From NCBI GenBank assembly GCA_049273835.1, contig JBASRM010000226.1, positions 1 through 13,319 on the forward strand: DNA of 13,319 nucleotides, read 5' to 3'. The first letter of the stretch is position 1; each line of letters begins with the position of its first letter. The translations under genes were made by a program, and so were the position numbers. Source of the stretch: Onstottus_A sp049273835. GTDB lineage: Bacteria > Acidobacteriota > Blastocatellia > UBA7656. Of the stretch, positions 6,840 through 13,319 are shown piece after piece. The notes under the pieces were generated by a model. The model ran no database searches, was not told the DNA's origin, and was given only the letters and a program-made list of their open reading frames with translations.

Positions 6840-7472
6840 TCAGTCGGTTGCGTCGGAAGTCAACGCAGGCTCTCTGTGGGCTTTTGCGGGGGCTAACAAT
6901 GGGTGGTAGCTCTTTCCATAAGCAGTGGTGATTTTTTGAACATAGTTTTTGGTCTCCTTGTAATCAGGGACCTTATTGCCGCATTTTTCAACAGCCCCTT
7001 CGCCAGCGTTGTATCCGGCAAGAGCGAGCCTGACATCTCCGTTGAATCGATTGAGCAGCCATTTCAAGTAGCGCACTCCACCCCCAATGTTCTGTTCAGG
7101 ATCATAGGGGTTCTTGACGTTGAATCGCTCGGCCGTCGCACCGATGATCTGCATCAATCCCTGCGCATCCTTGCCGGACCGAGCCGCCGGCTTAAACCGA
7201 GACTCTTGCCGGATTACGTAGTAGACAAGCTTAGGATCAACACCGTATCTGGTTCCGGCGTCGGTAATCATCCGATCAAGCTGTGGATCACCGCTGGTGA
7301 GGCTTCCGAGCGCCAAGAACTCAGGCGACTCCTCAGTAGCAGTAGCCCCAGCCACCGGTGCGGCTACGCGGCCGTGCAGAGTAAGCACCGCTCCGAGTAT
7401 CAGTGCTGTAGCGACGAATTTGTAAAGAGCCTTCAACTTTATGCTGGATACCGCCGGAGAATACAGACGCAT
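6840..7472 (-). CDS. Secreted SLT-type lytic transglycosylase
   Basis: The 210-residue protein should cleave the glycan strands of peptidoglycan, forming 1,6-anhydromuramic acid ends, in the periplasm. Residues 12-45 contain a basic start and a hydrophobic segment consistent with a signal peptide or anchor. The SLT (Slt70-like, lysozyme-fold) domain spans about 62-185. The catalytic Glu is E90 in VIRQESRFKP, followed by the family motifs GLMQI (105-109) and AGYNAGEGAV (152-161). The start at 7472 is preceded by AGGA about 6 bases upstream on the minus strand. The 25-residue tail after the domain is polar and without motif. It is short, a minimal one-domain enzyme with no LysM or other cell-wall-binding module. 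Confidence 0.93.
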   Translation of the reverse strand: MRLYSPAVSSIKLKALYKFVATALILGAVLTLHGRVAAPVAGATATEESPEFLALGSLTSGDPQLDRMITDAGTRYGVDPKLVYYVIRQESRFKPAARSGKDAQGLMQIIGATAERFNVKNPYDPEQNIGGGVRYLKWLLNRFNGDVRLALAGYNAGEGAVEKCGNKVPDYKETKNYVQKITTAYGKSYHPLLAPAKAHREPALTSDATD

Positions 7473-7536
7473 TTAGTTCCTGCCCCCTTGATCTTTGGTT
7501 ATATGGTTGTCTTTTGGACGCGCGAAAAACGTTCTC

Positions 7537-7565
7537 AATATCAAACAGTAGTTTGATGCCTTCAA
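7537..7565 (-). promoter_or_regulatory. Candidate promoter of the lytic transglycosylase gene with a palindrome in its spacer
   Basis: Read on the minus strand, TTGAAG (complement of 7560-7565) and GATATT (complement of 7537-7542) are 17 bases apart, each matching consensus at 4 of 6 positions. The perfect inverted repeat ATCAAAC-agta-GTTTGAT (7540-7557) fills the spacer and touches the -10 box. This would place the transcript start about 58 bases before the ATG. The palindrome looks like a repressor or MerR-like activator site. Confidence 0.45.
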
Positions 7566-7752
7566 TCGGCAAAATCAATATATCCCCTTTCATCACAAGA
7601 ATTTCACAAGTTCTTGGCAAGCTTTATGCAACATTTGGGGTGTGGCTTGTTTGTTAGGTTGATCGGTTTAAGTTGTTTAGGGCCGGCTGTCCAATGTTGC
7701 CTATGATTAACGTTTGCCGAAGGTCGATGCTCCTCATATAATCGCCGCAAAG

Positions 7753-8373
7753 ATGGCAAGAAGTAAGAGTCAAACTGAGGCGGTACAGCGTACGAGCGTG
7801 CCCGCAAGCACTCGAGTTTGGACCATAGCCAACGTACTCACCGGGATCAGGATAGTGCTTATCGTACCTTTTCTCTTCTTTATAAATGCCGGTTTTTTTG
7901 GCCGGGCGCTCCTGGTGTTCTTTATAGCGAGTGTGACTGACTTCGCAGACGGCTACATCGCTCGTAAACTAAAGCAGCAAACACGGCTCGGGCGTGTGCT
8001 GGACCCGATTGCCGACAAGTTGCTCACTACCGCCTCTTTTGTAGTTATGGCTCTGCCGCACGAAAACTTCGCCTCAATCCCATTATGGTTGGCGGTCGCC
8101 GTCGTTGGCAGAGACGTCCTCATTGTTTTAGGCGCGTTTGTAGTGACTCGACTGACCAGCTTTAGAGATTTCAAGCCCACGCTCTTAGGTAAGATCAACA
8201 CTTTGGTGGAGCTAGGGCTGATCGTTTGGTTTCTGGTCTTCCACACAACGGGGCGGCTCATTTTCTTGTTGCCTTTTCTGTACACGATCGTGATCGCGTC
8301 CGTGATTGCGTCAGGTGCTGAATACGTTGGTCAGGGGTTCGGTATTCTGAGAAGGCATTTCAGTGAGAAGTAG
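7753..8373 (+). CDS. pgsA: CDP-diacylglycerol-glycerol-3-phosphate 3-phosphatidyltransferase (PgsA-like)
   Basis: The 206-residue integral membrane enzyme belongs to the CDP-alcohol phosphatidyltransferase family. The full signature D-x2-DG-x2-AR-x8-G-x3-D-x3-D is present: D63, D66, G67, A70, R71, G80, D84 and D88. Several hydrophobic segments follow (about 30-62, 92-102, 110-133, 149-165, 168-190). PgsA transfers the phosphatidyl group from CDP-diacylglycerol to glycerol-3-phosphate, the first step to phosphatidylglycerol at the inner membrane; other family members use different alcohols, so substrate is by family likelihood. ATG 7753 is preferred over an in-frame TTG at 7714. Neither has a good ribosome binding site, and a TATGAT (7702-7707) would start transcription close to 7714. 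The basic N-terminus (1-21) is cytoplasmic. Confidence 0.88.
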   Translation: MARSKSQTEAVQRTSVPASTRVWTIANVLTGIRIVLIVPFLFFINAGFFGRALLVFFIASVTDFADGYIARKLKQQTRLGRVLDPIADKLLTTASFVVMALPHENFASIPLWLAVAVVGRDVLIVLGAFVVTRLTSFRDFKPTLLGKINTLVELGLIVWFLVFHTTGRLIFLLPFLYTIVIASVIASGAEYVGQGFGILRRHFSEK

Positions 8374-8422
8374 CTCGATTTAGTATCCCCAAAACCCGAA
8401 CAGACCGGAGTTCGAACCACCA

Positions 8423-8457
8423 CCTCAGATAATAATGAAATCCAATCATTGTTGAGG
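8423..8457 (+). promoter_or_regulatory. Bulged hairpin between pgsA and dnaK
   Basis: CCTCA (8423-8427) pairs with TGAGG (8453-8457), and AATAATGA (8431-8438) pairs with TCATTGT/T (8446-8453) with one G-T pair, leaving a small bulge and a 7-base loop. There is no T run after it, so it is not a standard terminator. It ends 18 bases before the dnaK -35 box and may be an operator or the processed end of the pgsA transcript. Confidence 0.4.
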
Positions 8458-8474
8458 CAGCAACACGTAAAAAA

Positions 8475-8495
8475 CTTGACAGTATCCTGCTCAGA
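8475..8495. promoter_or_regulatory. HAIR-like element (possible HspR binding site)
   Basis: CTTGACA (8475-8481), seven bases, then GCTCAGA (8489-8495) match the HspR site CTTGAGT-N7-ACTCAAG with correct spacing, at 5 of 7 and 4 of 7 positions. The left half overlaps the -35 box, so some matches are forced by TTGACA. No CIRCE (HrcA) element is visible. Confidence 0.35.
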
Positions 8496-8504
8496 TATTA
8501 AGAT
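8476..8504 (+). promoter_or_regulatory. Sigma70-like promoter of dnaK
   Basis: A perfect -35 box TTGACA (8476-8481) is followed after 17 bases by TAAGAT (8499-8504), matching TATAAT at 4 of 6 positions. Transcription would start near 8511, about 27 bases before the dnaK ATG. The strong -35 fits a housekeeping promoter that would be held down by a repressor. Confidence 0.65.
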
Positions 8505-8537
8505 CAATTGACTTCAAATTCCGGAGGCATTCACGAA

Positions 8538-10448
8538 ATGAGCAAGATTATAGGCATTGACCTTGGCACAACCAACTCGGTTGTCGCCGTAATGGAAGGC
8601 GGTGAGCCAGTGGTGATCAACAACTCCGAGGGGGCGCGGACCACGCCTTCGGTTGTTGCGTTCACCAAGGATGGCAATCGGCTAGTCGGGCAGGTAGCCA
8701 AGCGACAGGCGGTTACCAATCCCGAGAATACTGTTTACTCGATCAAACGCTTCATGGGCCGGCGGTTTGACGAGGTAAATGAAGAGATGAAAATGGTGCC
8801 CTACAAAGTCGTTCGGGCGGGCAATGATGTCAGAATCCAAGCGGGCGGCAAAGAGTGGTCTCCACCCGAGATTTCGGCGATGATTCTTCAAAAGCTCAAA
8901 CAGGCAGCTGAGGACTATCTCGGACAAAAGGTGACCCAGGCGGTTATCACAGTTCCAGCCTACTTCAACGATTCTCAACGTCAGGCTACGAAGGACGCGG
9001 GTAAGATTGCGGGGCTGGAAGTCATGCGTATCGTCAACGAGCCAACTGCGGCCGCCCTTGCGTACGGACTCGACAAGAAGAAGGACGAGACCATTGCGGT
9101 CTTCGACTTTGGCGGGGGTACCTTCGACATATCGATTCTTGAAGTGGGTGAAGGAGTCGTCGAAGTTAAGTCCACAAACGGCGATACTCATCTTGGGGGG
9201 GATAACATCGATCAACGGATCATCGATTGGATCATCGAAGAGTTTCGAAAGGATCAGGGCATAGATCTTTCGAAGGACAAGATGGCTTTACAGCGACTGA
9301 AGGAATCAGCTGAAAAGGCAAAAATCGAACTCTCCTCGACTGCCGAGTCCGAAATCAACTTACCCTTCATCACCGCTGATCAGTCTGGACCGAAGCATCT
9401 GGTAATGAAGCTGACACGCGCCAAGTTCGAACAACTGGTGGAAGATATTCTGCAGAGAACGATTGGACCCTGTCGCGCCGCACTGGAGGACGCCGGTATA
9501 AAGACCGACAAAATCGACGAGGTGGTCCTGGTTGGCGGATCGACCCGAATTCCCAAAGTACAGGAGATGGTCAAGGAGTTCTTCGGACGCGAGCCTCATA
9601 AGGGAGTGAATCCGGATGAAGTGGTGGCGGTAGGCGCAGCTATTCAAGCTGGTGTCCTTGGGGGCGAGGTCAAGGACCTGCTCTTGTTGGACGTGACGCC
9701 GCTCAGCTTGGGGATCGAAACGCTCGGAGGTGTGTTCACAAAGCTGATCGAGCGCAACACGACGATTCCAACGCGTAAGTCAGAGATCTTTTCAACCGCT
9801 TCTGACAGTCAGACCTCGGTTGAGGTACACGTGCTCCAAGGCGAGCGATCGATGGCTGCGCAGAATCGAACGCTTGGCAAGTTTCATCTGGTTGGTATTC
9901 CGCCCGCGCCGCGCGGAGTTCCGCAAATCGAAGTGACCTTTGACATCGACGCGAATGGCATCGTCAACGTCTCTGCAAAAGACCTCGGTACCGGCCGCGA
10001 GCAGAAGATCACCATCACCTCCTCATCGGGTTTGGCCAAGGACGAGATAGACCGGATGATGCGTGATGCTGAGTCGCATGCGGATGAGGACAAGCAAGCG
10101 CGCGAGCGAATCGAAGCCCGCAACAAGCTTGATGGAATGATTTACTCGACCGAGCGTACGTTGTCCGAGCATCGCGACAAAATCGACGCTTCGACGGCGA
10201 GCGAAATTGAATCCGCCGTAGCCGAAGCAAAGGGCAAGCTTGATTCGAGTGATGCGACCGAAATCAACGCCGCATACGACAAACTAGTGAAGTCATCTCA
10301 CAAACTTGCCGAGATCATGTACCAGCAAGCTTCCTCACAATCAGGTGGCGGCGACACCGGCGCCTCTGGGGCGGCCGCTGGGAGCGGAGCGCCGGGCGAC
10401 GACACCGTCATCGACGCCGACTTCGTCGATGTTGATGAAAAGAAGTAA
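8538..10448 (+). CDS. dnaK: Chaperone DnaK (Hsp70)
   Basis: The 636-residue ATP-dependent cytoplasmic chaperone is of full normal length. The start at 8538 follows GGAGG (8523-8527) by 10 bases and gives the standard N-terminus MSKIIGIDLGTTNS. The nucleotide-binding domain (1-378) has phosphate-1 IDLGTTNS (7-14), phosphate-2 DFGGGTFD (190-197) and the adenosine motif LVGGSTRIPK (331-340). The linker DLLLLDV (380-386) joins it to the substrate-binding beta domain and helical lid. A Gly/Ser/Ala-rich tail ends in DADFVDVDEKK, the usual acidic terminus. DnaK binds unfolded chains, is stimulated by DnaJ and needs GrpE for nucleotide exchange. dnaJ follows after 68 bases, but grpE is not in the cluster. 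In actinobacteria DnaK is also a co-repressor with HspR; the same loop is possible here. Confidence 0.99.
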   Translation: MSKIIGIDLGTTNSVVAVMEGGEPVVINNSEGARTTPSVVAFTKDGNRLVGQVAKRQAVTNPENTVYSIKRFMGRRFDEVNEEMKMVPYKVVRAGNDVRIQAGGKEWSPPEISAMILQKLKQAAEDYLGQKVTQAVITVPAYFNDSQRQATKDAGKIAGLEVMRIVNEPTAAALAYGLDKKKDETIAVFDFGGGTFDISILEVGEGVVEVKSTNGDTHLGGDNIDQRIIDWIIEEFRKDQGIDLSKDKMALQRLKESAEKAKIELSSTAESEINLPFITADQSGPKHLVMKLTRAKFEQLVEDILQRTIGPCRAALEDAGIKTDKIDEVVLVGGSTRIPKVQEMVKEFFGREPHKGVNPDEVVAVGAAIQAGVLGGEVKDLLLLDVTPLSLGIETLGGVFTKLIERNTTIPTRKSEIFSTASDSQTSVEVHVLQGERSMAAQNRTLGKFHLVGIPPAPRGVPQIEVTFDIDANGIVNVSAKDLGTGREQKITITSSSGLAKDEIDRMMRDAESHADEDKQARERIEARNKLDGMIYSTERTLSEHRDKIDASTASEIESAVAEAKGKLDSSDATEINAAYDKLVKSSHKLAEIMYQQASSQSGGGDTGASGAAAGSGAPGDDTVIDADFVDVDEKK

Positions 10449-10460
10449 GGATTTGGTGCG

Positions 10461-10504
10461 GGATGCGTGATTCGTGAATTGTCCGGGTCACGCATCGCGC
10501 ATCC
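10461..10504. repeat. REP-like palindromic element between dnaK and dnaJ
   Basis: GATGCGTGA (10462-10470) is the exact reverse complement of TCACGCATC (10488-10496). A second right arm, CGCATCC (10498-10504), can pair instead with GGATGCG (10461-10467). The left part also has short internal repetition (GCGTGATT, CGTGAATT). It fills most of the 68-base gap and has no T run, so it looks like a dispersed intergenic palindrome or an RNA-stabilising hairpin, not a terminator. Confidence 0.6.
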
Positions 10505-10516
10505 TCTTTCACGCCT

Positions 10517-11611
10517 ATGCAAGGACCGGACTACTACAAGCTGTTGGGTGTTCCGCGAAACGCGAAGGCTGAGGATATAAAAAAAGCCTATCGCAGATTG
10601 GCGCGGCGCCATCATCCGGACGTTAACCCCGGCAGCATTGATTCCGAAGATCTTTTTAAACAAATCTCCGAAGCTTTCGAAGTACTTTCCGATCCCAAGA
10701 AACGGGAGATATACGATCGTTACGGGTATTACTCCGAGCACGCTGCCGCAGGCGCAGGAGCTGCCTGGGGACCTGTGTTTGACTTCGCTAACTTTGGCGC
10801 CGCTAACTTCCGGGACATTTTTTCCGAGGTATTTAGCAACCTCAGACCGCAAACTTCACCGGCACGAAAGCAGGCCACGCGCGGCGCCGATTTGGAGCTC
10901 CCACTTGCATTGACCTTCGAGCAAGCGATGCAGGGTTTGACTACCAAGCTTGAAGTAGATCGCAGCATCACCTGTGGCGACTGCAGCGGAATGGGCGAGA
11001 CTATAAGTCGCGACGTCACCTGTTCGGCCTGCAATGGTACCGGACAACAGACCAGGCGGATCGGAGGATCATCTAAGTGCCCTAAGTGCGGAGGCACAGG
11101 AAAAGTCGCGGTTGCATGTCCAACGTGCAGGGGCGAAGGAACCGTCCCTAAGCGCGAGACTATCTCCATCCGGATCCCTCCCGGTGTTGATACCGGATCG
11201 CGCGTTCGCGTGCCCGGCAAAGGGCTCGCCGGCAGTTTGAGTGGGCCACCGGGCGACCTCTTTATAATCGGCAACGTCGGTGAGCACGCTTACTTCAAAC
11301 GGCAGGGCGATAACATCTACTGCACCGTGCCTATTACCGTGCCCGAGGCAGCCCTCGGGGCCAAGATTGAAGTCCCCACAGTCGACGGCAAGGCTGTGTT
11401 GAGAATTCCCCCAGGCACCGCTTCCGGCCAACGATTCCGGTTGCGAGAGCGGGGTGCTCCAAGCCTTCGCGCGGGCGGTATTCGCGGCGATCAGTTCGTC
11501 GAAGTAAGAATCACGCTTCCTAAGGTAATTAGCGAGGAGACCAAGGATTTGCTAGGACGTTACGCCCGTTACAATCCGGAGAACCCGCGCGCGGAAATGG
11601 GCCTAGAATGA
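10517..11611 (+). CDS. dnaJ: Zinc-finger J-protein co-chaperone (DnaJ)
   Basis: The 364-residue protein stimulates DnaK ATPase and delivers substrates. The J domain (4-70) has the HPD motif at 33-35. A short region (71-122) follows that is richer in Ala than in the usual Gly/Phe. Four zinc-finger CxxCxGxG motifs sit at C153/C156, C169/C172, C188/C191 and C201/C204, so both zinc sites are complete and this is a class I J-protein, not CbpA. The C-terminal substrate-binding domains continue through ITLPK (332-336). No clear ribosome binding site precedes the ATG at 10517; the palindrome between dnaK and dnaJ lies directly before it. The stop codon overlaps the next start as ATGA. Confidence 0.96.
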   Translation: MQGPDYYKLLGVPRNAKAEDIKKAYRRLARRHHPDVNPGSIDSEDLFKQISEAFEVLSDPKKREIYDRYGYYSEHAAAGAGAAWGPVFDFANFGAANFRDIFSEVFSNLRPQTSPARKQATRGADLELPLALTFEQAMQGLTTKLEVDRSITCGDCSGMGETISRDVTCSACNGTGQQTRRIGGSSKCPKCGGTGKVAVACPTCRGEGTVPKRETISIRIPPGVDTGSRVRVPGKGLAGSLSGPPGDLFIIGNVGEHAYFKRQGDNIYCTVPITVPEAALGAKIEVPTVDGKAVLRIPPGTASGQRFRLRERGAPSLRAGGIRGDQFVEVRITLPKVISEETKDLLGRYARYNPENPRAEMGLE

Positions 11612-11916
11612 TTGAGCAGGGTATGTATTGGTTGCTACCGCTCGCGCTGATCGCGCTGGTGTTCTGGGCACTCGTTCGCGATAGCGACCGGCGCCGTCGT
11701 CGCACCGTCGAGGAGTGGGAACGTGATTTCGCAGCGGGACAGGGCAAGACCACCCAATTCATACGCGCCGCGGCAATGGGGCTGGAGGCGATCCTCATCG
11801 ACGAAAAACGCGAGGCAATCCAATATCAGAAGGACGAAGAACAAGGAATGACTAAGACCGGCACCAAAGGCGACGATGCCGATCGAACTGCGGCGAAAAA
11901 CAATGGCCAAGAGTAG
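11608..11916 (+). CDS. Small single-pass membrane protein coupled to dnaJ, unknown function
   Basis: The 102-residue protein has no family I can name. The ATG overlaps the dnaJ stop by four bases (ATGA), which suggests translational coupling. Residues 7-23 are one hydrophobic membrane segment, followed by an Arg-rich patch (28-32), so the C-terminal part is probably cytoplasmic. Residues 33-78 are charged and likely helical, then comes a polar, Gly/Lys-rich tail. GQGKTT (44-49) looks like part of a P-loop but lacks the first Gly and the fold context. Its 3' end overlaps the MerR-type gene. The tight packing argues that it is a real member of the heat-shock operon. Confidence 0.75.
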   Translation: MIEQGMYWLLPLALIALVFWALVRDSDRRRRRTVEEWERDFAAGQGKTTQFIRAAAMGLEAILIDEKREAIQYQKDEEQGMTKTGTKGDDADRTAAKNNGQE

Positions 11917-12301
11917 AACAGCAAAGAAATATACAATAAGCGTCGTGGCGGAGGAGTACGACGTCCACCCGCAGACGTTGCGTTTGTACGAGCGAGAGGG
12001 GCTGATCAAACCATCGCGCTCAGCGAAAGGCACTCGCTATTACACCGAAGAAGATATTCAACGCCTCGAGCTGATACTCAATCTTACCCGCGATCTCGGT
12101 GTCAATCTCGCCGGTGTTGAAATAATCCTGAATATGCGCGAGAAGATGAATCGCATGCAGCGCGAATTTGAAAATTTCCTCCAGTACATTCGTGAGAACA
12201 TTTCCCAAGAGATGTTCAGCTCCGACGAGAGTGCAAAAAGCGCTCTAGTCCCAAGACGGCGTATTGAGCTGGTCGTCAAGAACGGCGGCGCCGCGGATTA
12301 G
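11876..12301 (+). CDS. hspR: MerR-family heat-shock regulator, HspR-like
   Basis: The 141-residue DNA-binding protein has an N-terminal MerR-type winged helix: YTISVVAEEYDVHPQTLRLY (19-38), then EREGLIKPSRS and the wing residues TRYYTEEDIQRL. A helical segment (about 60-112) with a likely coiled coil for dimerisation follows, then a basic C-terminus. HspR proteins repress dnaK operons at HAIR sites with DnaK as co-repressor, and the gene order dnaK-dnaJ-hspR fits. The start is uncertain: ATG 11876 has AAAGG 5 bases upstream, whereas ATG 11903 would give a 132-residue protein closer to typical HspR length. Both overlap the preceding gene. CbpM-like modulators share part of this fold, but the neighbouring J-protein is not CbpA-like. 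Confidence 0.85.
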   Translation: MPIELRRKTMAKSRTAKKYTISVVAEEYDVHPQTLRLYEREGLIKPSRSAKGTRYYTEEDIQRLELILNLTRDLGVNLAGVEIILNMREKMNRMQREFENFLQYIRENISQEMFSSDESAKSALVPRRRIELVVKNGGAAD

Positions 12302-12466
12302 TCATTCATACCAGCTTCAGGGTTTCACAGGCCAGCAAACTACTAAGGGCTCAAAACAAACTCAATCCGGCGAGGCTAGTTGGGGTTCAGCCGCCGCTCT
12401 CATTTGCCGATTGCAACGCCGCCAAAGGTTTATTCGTAGCACTGAACAAACTCTATTCTTTTAACA

Positions 12467-12496
12467 TTGTCCTAAACGCACCTCCCATCATATATT
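12467..12496 (+). promoter_or_regulatory. Candidate promoter of the TonB-dependent receptor gene
   Basis: TTGTCC (12467-12472, 4 of 6) and TATATT (12491-12496, 5 of 6) are separated by 18 bases. Transcription from about 12503 would give a 64-base leader before the ATG at 12567. The rest of the 265-base gap after the hspR-like gene shows no clear terminator. Confidence 0.5.
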
Positions 12497-12566
12497 GTTC
12501 GCAATTCTTCCTGGGTTCATGTAGTCAGAAAACTTCAGACTTAGGTCTCTTCGGAGGTGTCCTGAT

Positions 12567-13319
12567 ATGCATGCCCAGCTTTCTTGCAGAACCACACTCA
12601 CGCTCATCGGGTTGCTGGTCTGGTTCTTCATAGCAGTCAACCGAACAAACGCTGACGATCTCGACAGCATTGTCTTTGAAGGCGTGATCCGCGATACCAC
12701 GGGCGCGGTGATACCAGGAGCGAGGGTCTCTGCGACTAATGTCGCTACAGGGGTTGAGCGCTTAGCGACGAGCAACGGTGACGGTCGCTTTCGAATTGCA
12801 GTCAGCGTCCCCGGTAACTATAAGCTCAGGGCCGCCGCAGCCGGCTTCAACGACGAAGAGAGTCAGGAGCTCGTCACAACCACCGGCCGCACTTTTGCCA
12901 TCGACCTGACCCTGACACCTGCCGGCGCGAGTGAGCAAATTACGGTCGCTGCGACGAGTCTTCCGTTGATTGACACTAGCCGCACGGTTGTTGGCGACAC
13001 GATAACCCAACGGGAGCTTGAAGACCTCCCAATAATCAATAGAGATCCACTTCAACTCGTTTTTCTACTTGGCGGCGTGACCGAAGCGCCTTTATCCACG
13101 ACGGAGCTGGCCGATGAGGGGCGTGGCGTCTTTTTGCGAGGCACGCCCGAAGAGGCGGGGTCGTTCTCGCTTACCGGGGCTCCGGCGACGTCAAACAACA
13201 TAACCATCGATGGGCTCGACAACAACGATGATCGTTCCGCGCGCGAACGAATAAGCCTAAACGTTGAATCGATCGCCGAAGTCCAGATTATCACCAATCA
13301 GTATGCCGCAGAATATGGG
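12567..13319 (+). CDS. TonB-dependent receptor-like outer-membrane protein with carboxypeptidase-regulatory-like domain, N-terminal part
   Basis: The frame is open for 251 codons to the right edge of the window, so the gene is cut by the window and the beta-barrel is not seen. The start at 12567 follows GGAGG (12553-12557) by 9 bases. Residues 1-29 are a signal peptide. Residues 36-118 form a carboxypeptidase-regulatory-like beta sandwich: GVIRDTTGAVIPGARVSATN, then TGVERLATSNGDGRFR and VPGNYKLRAAAAGF. The plug-like region follows from about 125, with ITVAATSLPLIDT, ITQRELEDLPI, FLRGTPE, NNITIDGLDNND and VESIAEVQIITNQYAAEYG. This layout is that of Oar-like receptors common in Acidobacteriota, which are thought to take up or bind large substrates at the outer membrane. 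It is monocistronic in the visible part. Confidence 0.92.
   Translation, partial: MHAQLSCRTTLTLIGLLVWFFIAVNRTNADDLDSIVFEGVIRDTTGAVIPGARVSATNVATGVERLATSNGDGRFRIAVSVPGNYKLRAAAAGFNDEESQELVTTTGRTFAIDLTLTPAGASEQITVAATSLPLIDTSRTVVGDTITQRELEDLPIINRDPLQLVFLLGGVTEAPLSTTELADEGRGVFLRGTPEEAGSFSLTGAPATSNNITIDGLDNNDDRSARERISLNVESIAEVQIITNQYAAEYG

Noticed and set aside
8405..8427. Sequence resembling a tRNA T-arm (GTTCGAAC)
   Set aside because: No acceptor, D or anticodon arms can be built around it; it is only a short palindrome.
9007..9264. Alternative frames within dnaK on both strands
   Set aside because: They overlap an unmistakable full-length dnaK and are chance open frames.
11737..11754. P-loop-like GQGKTT in the small membrane protein
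   Set aside because: The first Gly of GxxxxGKT is missing, and the protein is too small to hold an NTPase fold.

Overview
The window looks like chromosomal DNA from a Gram-negative bacterium, most likely of the phylum Acidobacteriota. This is inference from gene content, not from a marker gene: tandem secreted amidohydrolases with Gly-rich linkers, a TonB-dependent receptor of the Oar type with an N-terminal carboxypeptidase-regulatory-like domain, a dnaK-dnaJ-hspR cluster and moderate GC. I see no insertion sequence, phage gene, CRISPR array, rRNA or tRNA.

Region 1 (about 1-4941, + strand) is a run of three exported amidohydrolase-like proteins, probably co-transcribed. The middle one keeps the full set of metal-binding residues. 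The first and third form a separate paralogous pair that has lost the HxH motif and the other histidine ligands. The leader before the first gene has a tandemly repeated palindrome, a possible promoter and a strong hairpin.

Region 2 (about 4942-7752) is a mix of unrelated genes: a small membrane-anchored helical protein (+), an anti-sigma factor kinase-like ATPase (-) and a secreted SLT-type lytic transglycosylase (-). The 444-base gap between the two minus-strand genes carries a textbook intrinsic terminator on the plus strand with no plus-strand gene upstream, so an unrecognised small RNA may lie there. A perfect palindrome sits in the promoter spacer of the transglycosylase gene.

Region 3 (7753-12301, + strand) starts with a CDP-alcohol phosphatidyltransferase (pgsA-like). 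A heat-shock cluster follows: dnaK, a zinc-finger dnaJ, a 102-residue single-pass membrane protein translationally coupled to dnaJ, and a MerR-family regulator of the HspR type. A degenerate HAIR-like element overlaps the -35 box of the dnaK promoter, which fits autoregulation by the HspR-like protein encoded at the end of the cluster. grpE is absent from the cluster.

Region 4 (12302-13319) holds a good promoter candidate and the first 251 codons of a TonB-dependent receptor-like gene that runs off the right edge.
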